From CAZEYT01 sp964516295 (lineage in GTDB: Bacteria; Verrucomicrobiota; Verrucomicrobiia; Chthoniobacterales; Terrimicrobiaceae), in the NCBI GenBank assembly GCA_964516295.1, contig CAZEYT010000004.1, positions 1 to 64,000 on the forward strand: a stretch of 64,000 bases of DNA, read 5' to 3'. Below the pieces are notes generated by a model. That model searched no databases. It was not told where the DNA came from and saw only the letters and a list, made by a program, of their open reading frames with translations. This document shows, piece by piece, positions 33,572 through 42,200 of this stretch. Position numbers and translations under genes: made by a program. Every line of letters starts with the position of its first letter. Within the stretch, counting starts at the first letter, position 1.

Positions 33572-36108
33572 GCGGCGAACTGGTTCAGGGAGACGTAGTC
33601 CTTGATGTATTCGGGGATGAGCGTGCGGTATTTGGCCGGGACGGCCTTGTAGTCCTTGGTGGAGAAGACGGGGTTTGTCGCGAGAGCGGTCAGTTCGCCG
33701 GATTCGATGATGTGACGGATCGCATCGCTGGTGGCGTAGGCCTTGAAGTAGGTCTTGATGGCGGGGATCGCCTCGGCCTCGTCGGGTTTCTGGTCGGCGA
33801 CGAATTTCGAGAATTCTTCCTCCAGAAGCTCGTCCTTGGATTTGAACCGGGGGATGAGGTCGAAGATTTTTTCCAGAATTTCCCGGAGGGTGAGACGACG
33901 ATCCACGCCGGCGGCCTTCCGCAGCTTGTCGAGCGAGTAGTATTCGGAGGGTTTGTCGAAGACCTCTTTGTTCACGTAGTCGATCACGCGATCCCACTGG
34001 CCGGCCTCGACGCTGGCGGCAATGAAGTCGTTCTCGCGGACGACATCCTCGAACTTCGCGTAGAACTCGCGGTCGATCCGCATGCCGTCGTAGCCGATGG
34101 TCTCCTCCTTGATGGTGGAGAGGATGTCCTCGCCGAGATGCTCGTAGGCGCCGGTGTAGGGATTGGGTCCGGGGCCCGGTCCCTCGCCACCGTCACCGCC
34201 GGTGCCTTTCGGCTTCGGCAGCTTGAGGACCTCGTCGTAGTTGAACTTCTCCTCGAAGTATTCGCAGTTGGCGAAAAAGTCGAAAAGCTTGAACGCCGTT
34301 TTCTGAGGCGCGGTCACGGTCTCCTTGAGCGCTTCGTCGAAGAGTTCCTCCTGGAAGTCGTGCTTGCGGGTGCCGCGTCCCTTGATCTGGATGAAGTCGG
34401 TGGGTGAGAAGATGGGCCGGAAGAGGCCGAGATTCAGGATGTCCGGGCAGTCGTAGCCGGAGGTCATCATGCCCACGGTGACGCAGACCCGCGCCTTGCT
34501 CGTCTTGTAGGCGGGCAGGAAATTGCCGGAGCCGAGGAGGTTGTTGTTGGTAAAGTTGATCGTGAGCTGCTGCGCGCCGTCCACCTGCGACGTCACCTGC
34601 ACGGCGAAGTCGGACTGGTATTTGCCGGGGAACATCCGGTCGGCCATCTCGTTGAAGACCTGGGTGAGCTTGGCGGCGTGGTTCTGGCTGACGGCGAAGA
34701 CGATGGACTTCCCGATCTCCCCGCTGATGGGGTCGCGGAGTGCGTTTTCGAGAAAGGTTTTGCAGAAGACCTGGTTGGTGGCGGGTGAGAAAAACCGCTT
34801 CTCGAATTCGCGCTGTTTGTAGGCCTCCTTCTGGTCCTCGCCTTGGTCGTCCTTGAATTCGACAACGAAGCCGTCGTCGGAGAGCAACTCCGTGGTGATC
34901 TCGCTGCGGGCGTCGACCACGGTGGGATTGATGAGGAAACCATCCTTCACGCCGTCGAGGAGGGAGTAGCGGAAGGTGGGCTGGCCATCGTCGCAGCCGA
35001 ACGTGCGGTAAGTGTCGAGGAGCACGCGGCGTTCGAACTCCCGTGGGTCCTTCGTGGTCGGCGATGCCTTATCGAATTTCTTGAGGTAGTCGCGCGGGGT
35101 GGCGGTGAGGCCGAGCTTGTAGCCGATGAAATAGTCGAAGACGGCGCGAGCGTTGCCGCCGATCGAACGATGGGCTTCGTCGGAGATGACGAGGTCGAAG
35201 TCCGTGGGGGAGAAGAGCCGCTGGTATTTATTGTTGAAGAGGAGGGACTGAACAGTGGTGACGACGATCTCCGCCTTCCGCCAGTCGTCGCGGTTTTCCT
35301 TGTAGATGACGCTGCGGTAATCGTTGGCGAGGGTTTTCTTGAAGGCTTTCAGCGCCTGGTCCTCGAGTTCGAGCCGATCCACGAGGAACAGGACGCGGGT
35401 GGCGTTGCCGGTGCGGAGGAAGAGTTTGATGATGGCCGCCGCGGTGAGCGTCTTGCCGGTGCCGGTGGCCATTTCGAGGAGGAAGCGGTCGTTGCCCCGC
35501 TTCACCGCCTGCTGGATGGCGACGATGGCTTTCTTTTGGTAGGGCCGGAGGAAGCGAAGCCCGTTGACCTCAATGAACCGAGGGCGCTCGGGCTCGTTTT
35601 TCCATGCGGCTTCCGTGGCGTAGGACGGCCGCTGCGTGAGGACGACGTAGTCGTCGCCGACGGTTTCCTCGATGAGCCGTTTCGGATCGGGAACGCCTTT
35701 CTGGTAGCCGGTGACGGAGCCGGGGGACGGAAAGGCAGTGATGACGTAGGGGTTGCCACGTTCGAGATCCCAGAAGTAATGCAGGTTGCCGTTCGAGAGG
35801 ATGACGAACCGGCAGTTCTGGGATCGGGCATATTTTCGCGCCTGTTCTTTTCCGACGAGGGGATTTTTGTCCTCGGACTTCGCCTCCAGGATGATGAACG
35901 GGAAGCCTTTCTCGTTGAGGAGGAGAAAATCGACGAAACCTTTTCCAGCCTTCTCGAAGTCAGTCCCAAGGGCGTCGAGGGCCTGAGCAGTGAGTCTTAT
36001 GCTGGGTTCGAGCTGAACATTCGCCGGGCCATGGGAGTCGGCAAAAAATCGCCAACCGGCTGCTTCGAGCAGCTTGTTGATTTTGATTCTAGCGGTAGCT
36101 TCCCTCAT
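33568..36108 (-). CDS. hsdR: Type I restriction endonuclease HsdR subunit
   Basis: This protein has 846 residues. The N-terminal PD-(D/E)XK nuclease has FVDFLLL with Asp60 and ILEAKSE with Glu75/Lys77. The SF2 translocase follows with MATGTGKT (213-220), LFLVDRLELEDQA, VISDEAH and LGLTATP; motif VI lies in IQIKGRGTR. The C-terminal EcoEI-type helical region binds the methylase. It is the first gene of the operon, with the small ORF, abi and hsdMS following. A phase-linked or silencing feature is not visible. Confidence 0.95.
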   Translation of the reverse strand: MREATARIKINKLLEAAGWRFFADSHGPANVQLEPSIRLTAQALDALGTDFEKAGKGFVDFLLLNEKGFPFIILEAKSEDKNPLVGKEQARKYARSQNCRFVILSNGNLHYFWDLERGNPYVITAFPSPGSVTGYQKGVPDPKRLIEETVGDDYVVLTQRPSYATEAAWKNEPERPRFIEVNGLRFLRPYQKKAIVAIQQAVKRGNDRFLLEMATGTGKTLTAAAIIKLFLRTGNATRVLFLVDRLELEDQALKAFKKTLANDYRSVIYKENRDDWRKAEIVVTTVQSLLFNNKYQRLFSPTDFDLVISDEAHRSIGGNARAVFDYFIGYKLGLTATPRDYLKKFDKASPTTKDPREFERRVLLDTYRTFGCDDGQPTFRYSLLDGVKDGFLINPTVVDARSEITTELLSDDGFVVEFKDDQGEDQKEAYKQREFEKRFFSPATNQVFCKTFLENALRDPISGEIGKSIVFAVSQNHAAKLTQVFNEMADRMFPGKYQSDFAVQVTSQVDGAQQLTINFTNNNLLGSGNFLPAYKTSKARVCVTVGMMTSGYDCPDILNLGLFRPIFSPTDFIQIKGRGTRKHDFQEELFDEALKETVTAPQKTAFKLFDFFANCEYFEEKFNYDEVLKLPKPKGTGGDGGEGPGPGPNPYTGAYEHLGEDILSTIKEETIGYDGMRIDREFYAKFEDVVRENDFIAASVEAGQWDRVIDYVNKEVFDKPSEYYSLDKLRKAAGVDRRLTLREILEKIFDLIPRFKSKDELLEEEFSKFVADQKPDEAEAIPAIKTYFKAYATSDAIRHIIESGELTALATNPVFSTKDYKAVPAKYRTLIPEYIKDYVSLNQFAA

Positions 36109-36220
36109 GTGGCGAGAGTGCCTTCATTGGGAAAGGCACAAAGCGAGAAAGGTGTCAAACGCAGGGCGTTTTGACGAGAAAAACCCTCAGCCGGAGGGGC
36201 GAGCTTTTGGGCAAATTTGC

Positions 36221-36451
36221 CTAGGCTTCGCCAATCCTTTTCCTCTTGTTGGCCGACTCCTCCTGAGTCGGCATCTTGATGACAATCGACGTCATGAGGG
36301 AGCAGGGATTCTCGCAGATTGTCTCCCGGGTGGAGAGCATCTGGTCCATCAGGATGACGACCGTAACTCCGGCATTGATGATCGAAACGAATTGGGTCAG
36401 TGCGTAGCTGATGTGATCACGGCTCCGGCGGTCGACAGATTCGATCAGTCT
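36221..36451 (-). pseudogene. Serine recombinase/resolvase fragment
   Basis: About 75 codons on the minus strand read SVDRRSRDHISYALTQFVS followed by INAGVTVVILMDQ, CENPCSLMTSIVI and QEESANKRKRI. This matches the middle of resolvase-type serine recombinases (usual form DRLSRD...LNAGITIVTL...EESATKSRR). The catalytic serine region and the C-terminal DNA-binding part are missing; an in-frame stop closes it upstream and a TAG ends it. It sits 113 bp upstream of hsdR. No repeats or terminator-like structures were seen in 36109-36220. Confidence 0.7.
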
Positions 36452-36504
36452 TTAGCCAGCGAGTGTCGGCTATGGTGAATTGGGTCAGCAATTGTTAAAC
36501 CGCT

Positions 36505-38028
36505 TCAGCGCCGGCGCGGGTCTGGAAGACGGGCGTATTTTTCCACACGACACTGGAAGCCGGACATGTCCACCGCCTGGCGGAACTCGCGTCGCAGAAG
36601 GCGGTGCGGGGCCTCGATGTGAATGGGATTGGTGAGAATCAGTCGCCCGCCGGGTCGAAGAACCGCGACGGCGGCTTCGAAAAGTTCGGCGATAAGCCCG
36701 CGGAGATTCGGGATCGGAACGCGCATGCCCAGCGGAGGGTTGGTGATGACCAAGTCCACACCACCCCGGGCAAGAAGCGGGATCCGGCCGAAGTCGCGGA
36801 AATCGGCGCAGAAAAAATCGGCTTTCGCCGCGGAGGGATGGGCCGCCTGCCAGTTTCCGCGGGCGATTTCCACCGCCTGCGGGCTGAGATCCGTGCCGAC
36901 CACCCCGCGCACACCGCCGCGAAGCGCGGCTTCGATGAGCTCACCGCCCGATCCGCAAAACGGATCCCACACCAGATCTCCCGCGCAGCGTCCGGCGAGC
37001 CGCACCAGGCACGCGGCGAGCGGCGGATGCGAGGCGGCCGGCACATCGCGGAGACGATACGCAAACCGCGGATCGGGCGACCAGCGCGGACGGAGCTCGA
37101 CCTCAGCGCCGCGCACATCGAGCGACCAAAGCGCCGCCCGGGCGTCGTTCAAAATCTCCGGGCAGAGCGCATAGATGCGATTCGCCAGGTCGCGCACGGC
37201 TCCGCGTTGGTGTCCCCGTCCCACAAAATCGATCCGGTAGCGCGGCGTGCCTTCCGTGAGCTGACGAAAAAATTCCACCGCCCCCGGGTTGGCCACCACA
37301 TGCGCGAGGTCATCGGTTGACGCCGTGCGCGCTTTGCCTAGGACCAGGGACACCGTGCCAAAACACCGATGCGAAAGAACATCGCTCAACGACACATCCC
37401 GGCGGGGCGAGATTTCCACACAACCTTCCCCCACCCTGCGCACCTCAAAAATCCCGCGCTCGCGAACTTCCTCCGCGACGAACACCTCCAGCCCCGCACG
37501 CCCCCGCAGCCGGAGGACCGTCTCACCGCCGCCCGGAATCGTGACATCCAACGCGATGCGTCCCGGCTGCGAACTTCGCACCACCGCCGCTCGCGCTTTT
37601 TGTTCGGTCTGCGGACGAAGCCGCGCTGCGACAGCGAGCGTTTGTTCGCCACCGATTTTTTCGAGCGCCGCTGCCGCAAAGCGGGCCTCTCGGTCGTTTC
37701 CCGCATTGTCCAGAAGCGTGATCAATTCCCGCTCGTCATCCGCCCCCGCCCCCACCTTCGGCAGTGCATTGGCCGCGTAGCGCCGGATTTTTTCCTGCGG
37801 GTCGTTCAGCAATCCCCGCAGCCACGCCCGAACTTCCTCGCCGGACGCGGGCGGACCGGATTCGGAAAAGACCACGCCCACCGCCCGGACGACCGCCACG
37901 CGATCGAGCCGCTCGCGGGCGTCCGCCGCATTGAAACGCCGCACTTCCTCCTGCCACAAAGACTCCCACGAGAGCGTGCGGAGCCGCCGGTAGAGGTCTT
38001 TGTCCATGGCGGCGCGCGGGTTTTTCAT
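36505..38028 (-). CDS. Helical-repeat plus THUMP-like RNA methyltransferase (Trm14/RlmKL-like)
   Basis: This protein has 507 residues from the ATG before KNPRAAMDK. Residues about 1-160 form alpha-helical HEAT-like repeats (VRAWLRGLLNDPQEKIRRYAANALPKV). Residues about 170-320 contain a THUMP-type region. The C-terminal class I methyltransferase has DPFCGSGGELIEAAL (SAM binding) and TNPPLGMR, the N/DPPY-type motif of N2-guanosine RNA methyltransferases. The HEAT-like front is not standard for RlmL or Trm14. The target could be rRNA or tRNA. It is divergent from the RluA-type gene. Confidence 0.78.
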   Translation of the reverse strand: MKNPRAAMDKDLYRRLRTLSWESLWQEEVRRFNAADARERLDRVAVVRAVGVVFSESGPPASGEEVRAWLRGLLNDPQEKIRRYAANALPKVGAGADDERELITLLDNAGNDREARFAAAALEKIGGEQTLAVAARLRPQTEQKARAAVVRSSQPGRIALDVTIPGGGETVLRLRGRAGLEVFVAEEVRERGIFEVRRVGEGCVEISPRRDVSLSDVLSHRCFGTVSLVLGKARTASTDDLAHVVANPGAVEFFRQLTEGTPRYRIDFVGRGHQRGAVRDLANRIYALCPEILNDARAALWSLDVRGAEVELRPRWSPDPRFAYRLRDVPAASHPPLAACLVRLAGRCAGDLVWDPFCGSGGELIEAALRGGVRGVVGTDLSPQAVEIARGNWQAAHPSAAKADFFCADFRDFGRIPLLARGGVDLVITNPPLGMRVPIPNLRGLIAELFEAAVAVLRPGGRLILTNPIHIEAPHRLLRREFRQAVDMSGFQCRVEKYARLPDPRRR

Positions 38029-38149
38029 TTCCAGCCGGGGAAGGGTACGATCACGCCCGGGACTCTCCGCGTCGGAGGGCCGGGCGTCAATCCGACGCTT
38101 TACGCCCGCCGCCGGAATGCGATGCTGGCGGCGTGATTTTTCTCCGCTC

Positions 38150-39061
38150 ATGGCCGATGTAACCAAGCCCCTCCCTGTGCCCCGCCCCGCCGCGTTGTTG
38201 GACTTTCTTTTCGAGGCATGGCCCGGCACGGCGAAAACAAAAATCCGGGGCTGGTTGAAAAGCCAGGCCGTGCTTGTCAATGGGACGCCAGTCACGCAAT
38301 TCAATCACCCCCTCCTCCCGGGCGACACCGTGGCGATCCGGACGGTGCGCTTCGCCGCGCCGCGCACGCCGCTCTCGTCGGGCATCAAAGCGTGGTTCGA
38401 AGACCCGCATCTTCTCGTCATCGACAAACCGGCCGGCCTGCTCAGCATCGCCAGCAACGCCGAGGATGAGCGAACGGCCTATTATCAGCTCAATGAATAC
38501 CTCCGCGGCAACAAACCCCGCGCCCGCGAGCGCGTGTGGATCGTCCACCGCCTCGACAAGGAGACCTCCGGACTCATGATTTTCGCCAAAACGCCGGAGG
38601 CCAAAGAAACGCTCCAATCCGGCTGGGACGCCGTTGAAAAACGCTACCAGGCCGTCGTCGAGGGTCGGTTGCCAGCGCGGGCGGGCACGTTTTCCTGCGA
38701 TCTGGATGAGCGCAATCCCTTCAAGGTCTTCGTCGCCCGGGCGTCCGATGAAACGCGACACGCCGTCACACACTACCGCGTGCTCGCCGAGGGCCCCCGA
38801 CTTTCGCTTGTCGAGCTCCGCCTCGCAACCGGACGCCGCCACCAGATCCGTGTCCAACTCGCCCACGCCGGTTGCCCGATCATCGGCGACGAAAAATACG
38901 ACGCTACGACCGACCCCGCCAAACGCCTCGGCCTCCACGCGACCTTTCTCAAATTCCCCCACCCCGTCACCGGCAAACCGATGGAGTTCACCTCCCCGCT
39001 CCCCCGCCCCCTCGCGCAAATCGCACCGCCGGCCACGAATTCTCCCTCCGATTTTCACTGA
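38150..39061 (+). CDS. RluA-family rRNA/tRNA pseudouridine synthase
   Basis: This protein has 303 residues. An N-terminal S4-like RNA-binding segment (AKTKIRGWLKSQAVLVNGTPV) is followed by the RluA catalytic domain with the motif HRLDKETSGL (catalytic Asp), EKRYQAVVEG, and LATGRRHQIRVQLAHAGCPIIGD. It isomerises uridine to pseudouridine in rRNA or tRNA; which site cannot be told. It starts 121 bp from the divergent RNA methyltransferase gene, so both may belong to one RNA-modification locus. Confidence 0.92.
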   Translation: MADVTKPLPVPRPAALLDFLFEAWPGTAKTKIRGWLKSQAVLVNGTPVTQFNHPLLPGDTVAIRTVRFAAPRTPLSSGIKAWFEDPHLLVIDKPAGLLSIASNAEDERTAYYQLNEYLRGNKPRARERVWIVHRLDKETSGLMIFAKTPEAKETLQSGWDAVEKRYQAVVEGRLPARAGTFSCDLDERNPFKVFVARASDETRHAVTHYRVLAEGPRLSLVELRLATGRRHQIRVQLAHAGCPIIGDEKYDATTDPAKRLGLHATFLKFPHPVTGKPMEFTSPLPRPLAQIAPPATNSPSDFH

Positions 39062-39153
39062 GCACTCGGTTCGCTCCGGCACGCGTTCCATCCGGTAAAG
39101 GCTCCACAAAAAACCAGTTGCATAGCATAACCGGGATTGGCTAAATCCGCAGC

Positions 39154-39957
39154 ATGAAACGAAGCTTGTTCCCCGCAGTTTTGTTGATGTTGGTGTTTGG
39201 GAGATCGGCCGATGCCCTCGTGATCACGGAAAACTTCGACTACACCGCCGGACAGGCGCTGCCGGGTCAAAATGGCGGAACCAATTGGGGCGGAGCTTGG
39301 ACGGGCAGTTCATCGGCCGTGATTCAGAGTCCGAGTCTGGATTTTCCCGGATCCTCCGAGACCGGCAACAAAGCCGTCCTCGGTTATGGCGGCGGCACCT
39401 ACACGAATTTTCGAAACCTCAACACGACGATCAACGAAAGCGCGTTCTCCGCGGTGACCCTTTCGTTCCTGTTCAACCTCACCGGTAACGACGCCGAGAC
39501 CGGCATCCGGTTTTCGGGGCTCTCGCTTTTTAGCGGTGAATCGACCGAGCAGTTCTTCTTCGGCAAACCCGGCAACACGACCGAAATCGGCTACGAAAAA
39601 TACGCCGGCGGGCAAACCGTCGGCGGTGTCAACACGTCGTTCAGTTCCTCGACCGTCTTCCGCTTCGTGGCGAACATCACGTTCAATGCCATCGGCGCGA
39701 CGGATGTCATGACCCTGACCCTCACCAACAATTCCGGCACCGTGAATCAGACATGGACCGATTTGGATCTCGGCACAAATTTCACCTTCGACCGCGTTCG
39801 CCTCATTCGCGACTTCGCCCTGGACTCCGGCATCAATCCCGAGTTCGACGAAATCTCCATCAACGCCGTCCCCGAGCCGGCCTCGATCGCCCTCCTTCTG
39901 GGAGCCGCCGCCCTCTTCCTCATCCGCCGCCGTTCGGCCAAGGCCAGCCCCAGATAA
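39154..39957 (+). CDS. PEP-CTERM secreted protein
   Basis: This protein has 267 residues. An N-terminal signal peptide (about residues 1-21) is followed by a Gly/Ser/Thr/Asn-rich beta-sheet body. The C-terminal tripartite sorting signal has AVPEPASIA, a hydrophobic stretch LLLGAAALFLI, then RRRSAK. The exosortase at 8789-9673 is the likely processing enzyme. The body (NFDYTAGQALPGQNGG opening) is a LamG/concanavalin-like pattern common in Verrucomicrobia PEP-CTERM proteins. The 92 bp upstream hold possible -35/-10 boxes but nothing distinctive. Confidence 0.9.
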   Translation: MKRSLFPAVLLMLVFGRSADALVITENFDYTAGQALPGQNGGTNWGGAWTGSSSAVIQSPSLDFPGSSETGNKAVLGYGGGTYTNFRNLNTTINESAFSAVTLSFLFNLTGNDAETGIRFSGLSLFSGESTEQFFFGKPGNTTEIGYEKYAGGQTVGGVNTSFSSSTVFRFVANITFNAIGATDVMTLTLTNNSGTVNQTWTDLDLGTNFTFDRVRLIRDFALDSGINPEFDEISINAVPEPASIALLLGAAALFLIRRRSAKASPR

Positions 39958-40004
39958 CGCCCGACGCGCCCGACGTTTGCCCGGGGCGCAAAGGCCGGTT
40001 TCCC

Positions 40005-40138
40005 CGCTGAGACGCAAAGACGCGGAGAGGGATTAAGGGAAAAATGATGTTGGATGTTGGAATTTCGACCCGGCCTCTGCATCCGTAAAAACCCTGCCCA
40101 AGAAATCTCTGAACACAGAGTCACAAAGATCACAGAGG
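40005..40138. repeat. Dispersed intergenic repeat (GAGACGCAAAGACGC and CTCTGTG-type)
   Basis: GCTGAGACGCAAAGACGCGGAGAGGG begins at about 40005, followed by ATGTTGGATGTTGGAATTT, and at 40107-40138 by a CTCTGTG-type run with roughly 9-bp spacing (minus-strand view CTCTGTGATCTTTGTGACTCTGTG). A second copy of the last motif lies at 48498-48527 in opposite orientation. Such sequences are common between genes in Verrucomicrobia-like genomes. No coding capacity is seen. Confidence 0.6.
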
Positions 40139-40505
40139 CGGGTTTGGGGAAAACTCGGAATCCAACCCCGCCTCCCGGTTTTGCATCGAAGTTCACTTTT
40201 TTGATAACCGTGTTGGCATCGAACGGAACAATTGCGGCGGAGAGATGACATCATTCGCCAAGACGGTTGCTGAGTTCTCTGTGGAGATTGGTGCAGTCCA
40301 TGATGAAATCGGGTGAGTCAACTTCAAGGATAAATGAGTCCACTTTGGGGAAAGGGGTGTGAGCTCCGGGCCGAATACAGCTCGGTCCAACGCGAAGCGA
40401 GTCAGCCTCCCGCTCTGAAGTTCCCGCGAATCGGCGGTCCAGCAAGGCAGGAGCGGAAATGGATGTCTTCCGGGCGACCCTCCGGGCTGGACCCACCGCC
40501 AAGAA
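40139..40505. other. Intergenic stretch without recognisable gene
   Basis: Only short frames without family resemblance are present. GGGCGACCCTCCGGGCTGG and nearby GC-rich words could form small hairpins. No tRNA, terminator or promoter stands out. Confidence 0.5.
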
Positions 40506-40772
40506 GTGGTGGGAATACCAAGCCAATCGGATTATGTCCTGTCTCCTGGCCCCCGCCCATTGCTTGAAAAAGCCATTGAGACCACATCACTCGCCCATGT
40601 TCCCCCACGTCTCTGGACAAGAAGCGATCTTTTCGTGCTGGCCACCCATGTGAGCAACGTCTTCGACGTCAGCTTCGCGCTCGCGGAGCGCCGCATTCGC
40701 TGCTTCTACAACCTCCCCGCCGTACCCGTTCGCCACCTCGTCTGCCCAACCCCGGCCCGCATTTTCGCCTAA
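40506..40772 (+). pseudogene. Coding-like fragment of unknown gene ending at MITE
   Basis: From about 40560 to the TAA at 40770-40772 the frame (SDLFVLATHVSNVFDVSFAL, then RRIRCFYNLPAVPVRHLVC) has strong G/C in third positions, as in real genes of this genome. Upstream of that the composition loses this bias, and no start is convincing. It may be the 3' end of a truncated gene. Its stop codon is also the left target-site duplication of the MITE. The family is unknown. Confidence 0.4.
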
Positions 40773-41048
40773 GAGCCTGTCTGAAAAAGGAGAGGTGTCG
40801 CGTTGGCGGGGATTTCTCGATTGGCCAAGGCGCGAGGGCAGCGTCAATCCCCGCAGCGGGCTTGGCCTGCCCGAGCAACGCAGGCCAAGCGAGAAAGACG
40901 CCCAACCCCTGCGGGGCGAGAGAGGGAAAGGCCGTCTGGCGGCGTTGCCTGCTCGGTTACAGCCCGCAAGGGGATGCGCCCTCGCAGGCGCCTTGCCATC
41001 CAGCCTTTCCCTCCCTCGCGCGACACTTCTCATTTTCCAGACAAGCTC
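40773..41048. mobile_element. 276-bp IS5-type MITE with TAA target duplication
   Basis: Terminal inverted repeats of 30 bp (40773-40802 and 41019-41048) match at 26 positions, starting GAGCCTGTCTGAAAA on the left and GAGCTTGTCTGGAAAA on the right. Both ends are flanked by TAA (40770-40772 and 41049-41051). A TNA duplication and GAGCCTGT-type ends fit IS5-family (IS1031-like) elements. There is no transposase; the interior is an imperfect long palindrome with a perfect 10-bp hairpin (CTTGGCCTGC/GCAGGCCAAG) at 40861-40889. Confidence 0.8.
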
Positions 41049-41264
41049 TAAGACCGGTTTGCTCCGTCCGGACAGGCCCCGCCCGTCCGCCGCGCTATCC
41101 GGGTCCCGGATAACTCAACGCCTGCCCGGCATGTTGCAACAACGCCGATCCCCCACGCCACGGGTCTCCGCCAAATTTCGAATTCTCCATTCCGACTTCC
41201 CAATGGTATTTCTGGGGGTGGGACAGTATTTGACCGACCGGACCTGGCAGAACGTCCGCGAATC

Positions 41265-41882
41265 ATGAAACGACCCGTTCTTTTGACGCTGGCCGCCCTC
41301 GCCCTCACCGGCTGTGCCGCCTTCAACAAATTCGACATCCGCCGGGCCGACGTCCAGTCCCCGGCGGGCAAGCCCTCTGTCGCCGTCTGCGGTGTGGACG
41401 AACGCGCAGAACTGCGCTCCGGCGAGATCGTCCCCGAGTTGCTCGGAAAAACACGGGATGGCTACGGCATCCCATATCAGGTCAAGACCGCCACCAAACG
41501 CCCGCTGGCTCTGGAGGTCGCAGAGATCGTCACGAACGGTTTCGGCACCGAGCGCCAGCTCGCTCCCGCGACCTCCGCGCCCTCTCTCGAAGCGGCCCTC
41601 AAAACGATGGCCGGAACCGGCACCGACCGCCGGGTAGTCATCCTCATCCGCGAATGGTGGAGCGACACCCTCATCCGCACCTCCGTCTGGAAAAACATCC
41701 GGATCGAAGTCTACGACTCCAAGAACAAACTCCTCGCCAGCGCCGAGGAATCCGGCGAAGTCACCCTCGGCGGCAACTTCTTCCTCCGCGCCCTCCACGC
41801 CCGCCAGGTTGTCCTCCGCGAACTCGGCTCAACCCTCACCGGGCTGATGAACCAACCGCAGGTCGCGACGGCGCTCAGGTAA
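41265..41882 (+). CDS. Uncharacterised lipoprotein
   Basis: This protein has 205 residues. Lipobox LALTGC places the lipidated Cys at residue 17. The body has mixed alpha/beta character (RRVVILIREWWSDTLIRTSVW, then IRIEVYDSKNKLLASAEESG), resembling small YajG/DUF4136-like outer-membrane lipoproteins, but no family can be assigned with confidence. The region before it (41052-41264) holds a short hairpin (ATCCGGGTCCCGGAT) and the words CGAATTCTCCATTCC, seen in similar form near 48465. Confidence 0.6.
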   Translation: MKRPVLLTLAALALTGCAAFNKFDIRRADVQSPAGKPSVAVCGVDERAELRSGEIVPELLGKTRDGYGIPYQVKTATKRPLALEVAEIVTNGFGTERQLAPATSAPSLEAALKTMAGTGTDRRVVILIREWWSDTLIRTSVWKNIRIEVYDSKNKLLASAEESGEVTLGGNFFLRALHARQVVLRELGSTLTGLMNQPQVATALR

Positions 41883-42200
41883 TTTCCGCTGCCTCCGGTT
41901 GTACTGAGACAGCTTACGCTCGGGCAGAATGAATCAAGGCACAATTGGCGAATCCGCCGGCGCAATGAGCGTAACCAGCCGTGGTGTCGATTCCCTCGGA
42001 GCAGTTGGCCGACGAAACTCATCACCGGGATGAAAAGAGTAACGAGAACGGGCCAGCATACTCGGCTGCGCACGTTTTTCTTTGCCGCCCGGCCAGAAAC
42101 TGCCGTAGGTGTGCGGGTGGTAAGATTAGCGACTGGATAACAACGGACTCGGCAGTCCCATGTTTGCCCAGGAGCAATCACTCCTCATAAACAATCCAGA
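41883..42200. other. Intergenic stretch without recognisable gene
   Basis: This 318-bp stretch marks the change from high-GC core DNA to the lower-GC DUF2075 region. No coding frame, RNA gene or terminator is convincing. Confidence 0.5.

Noticed and set aside
33572..33997. Upstream extension of the small ORF to 192 residues
   Set aside because: This part overlaps hsdR out of frame and is Arg/Gly-rich; only the part after the hsdR stop is plausible.
34843..36174. 443-codon open frame on the plus strand
   Set aside because: It is antisense to hsdR, with Glu/Val/Asp-rich low-complexity composition and no motif.
36074..36478. 134-codon plus-strand frame upstream of hsdR
   Set aside because: It is opposite to the recombinase fragment, which has clear family resemblance on the minus strand.
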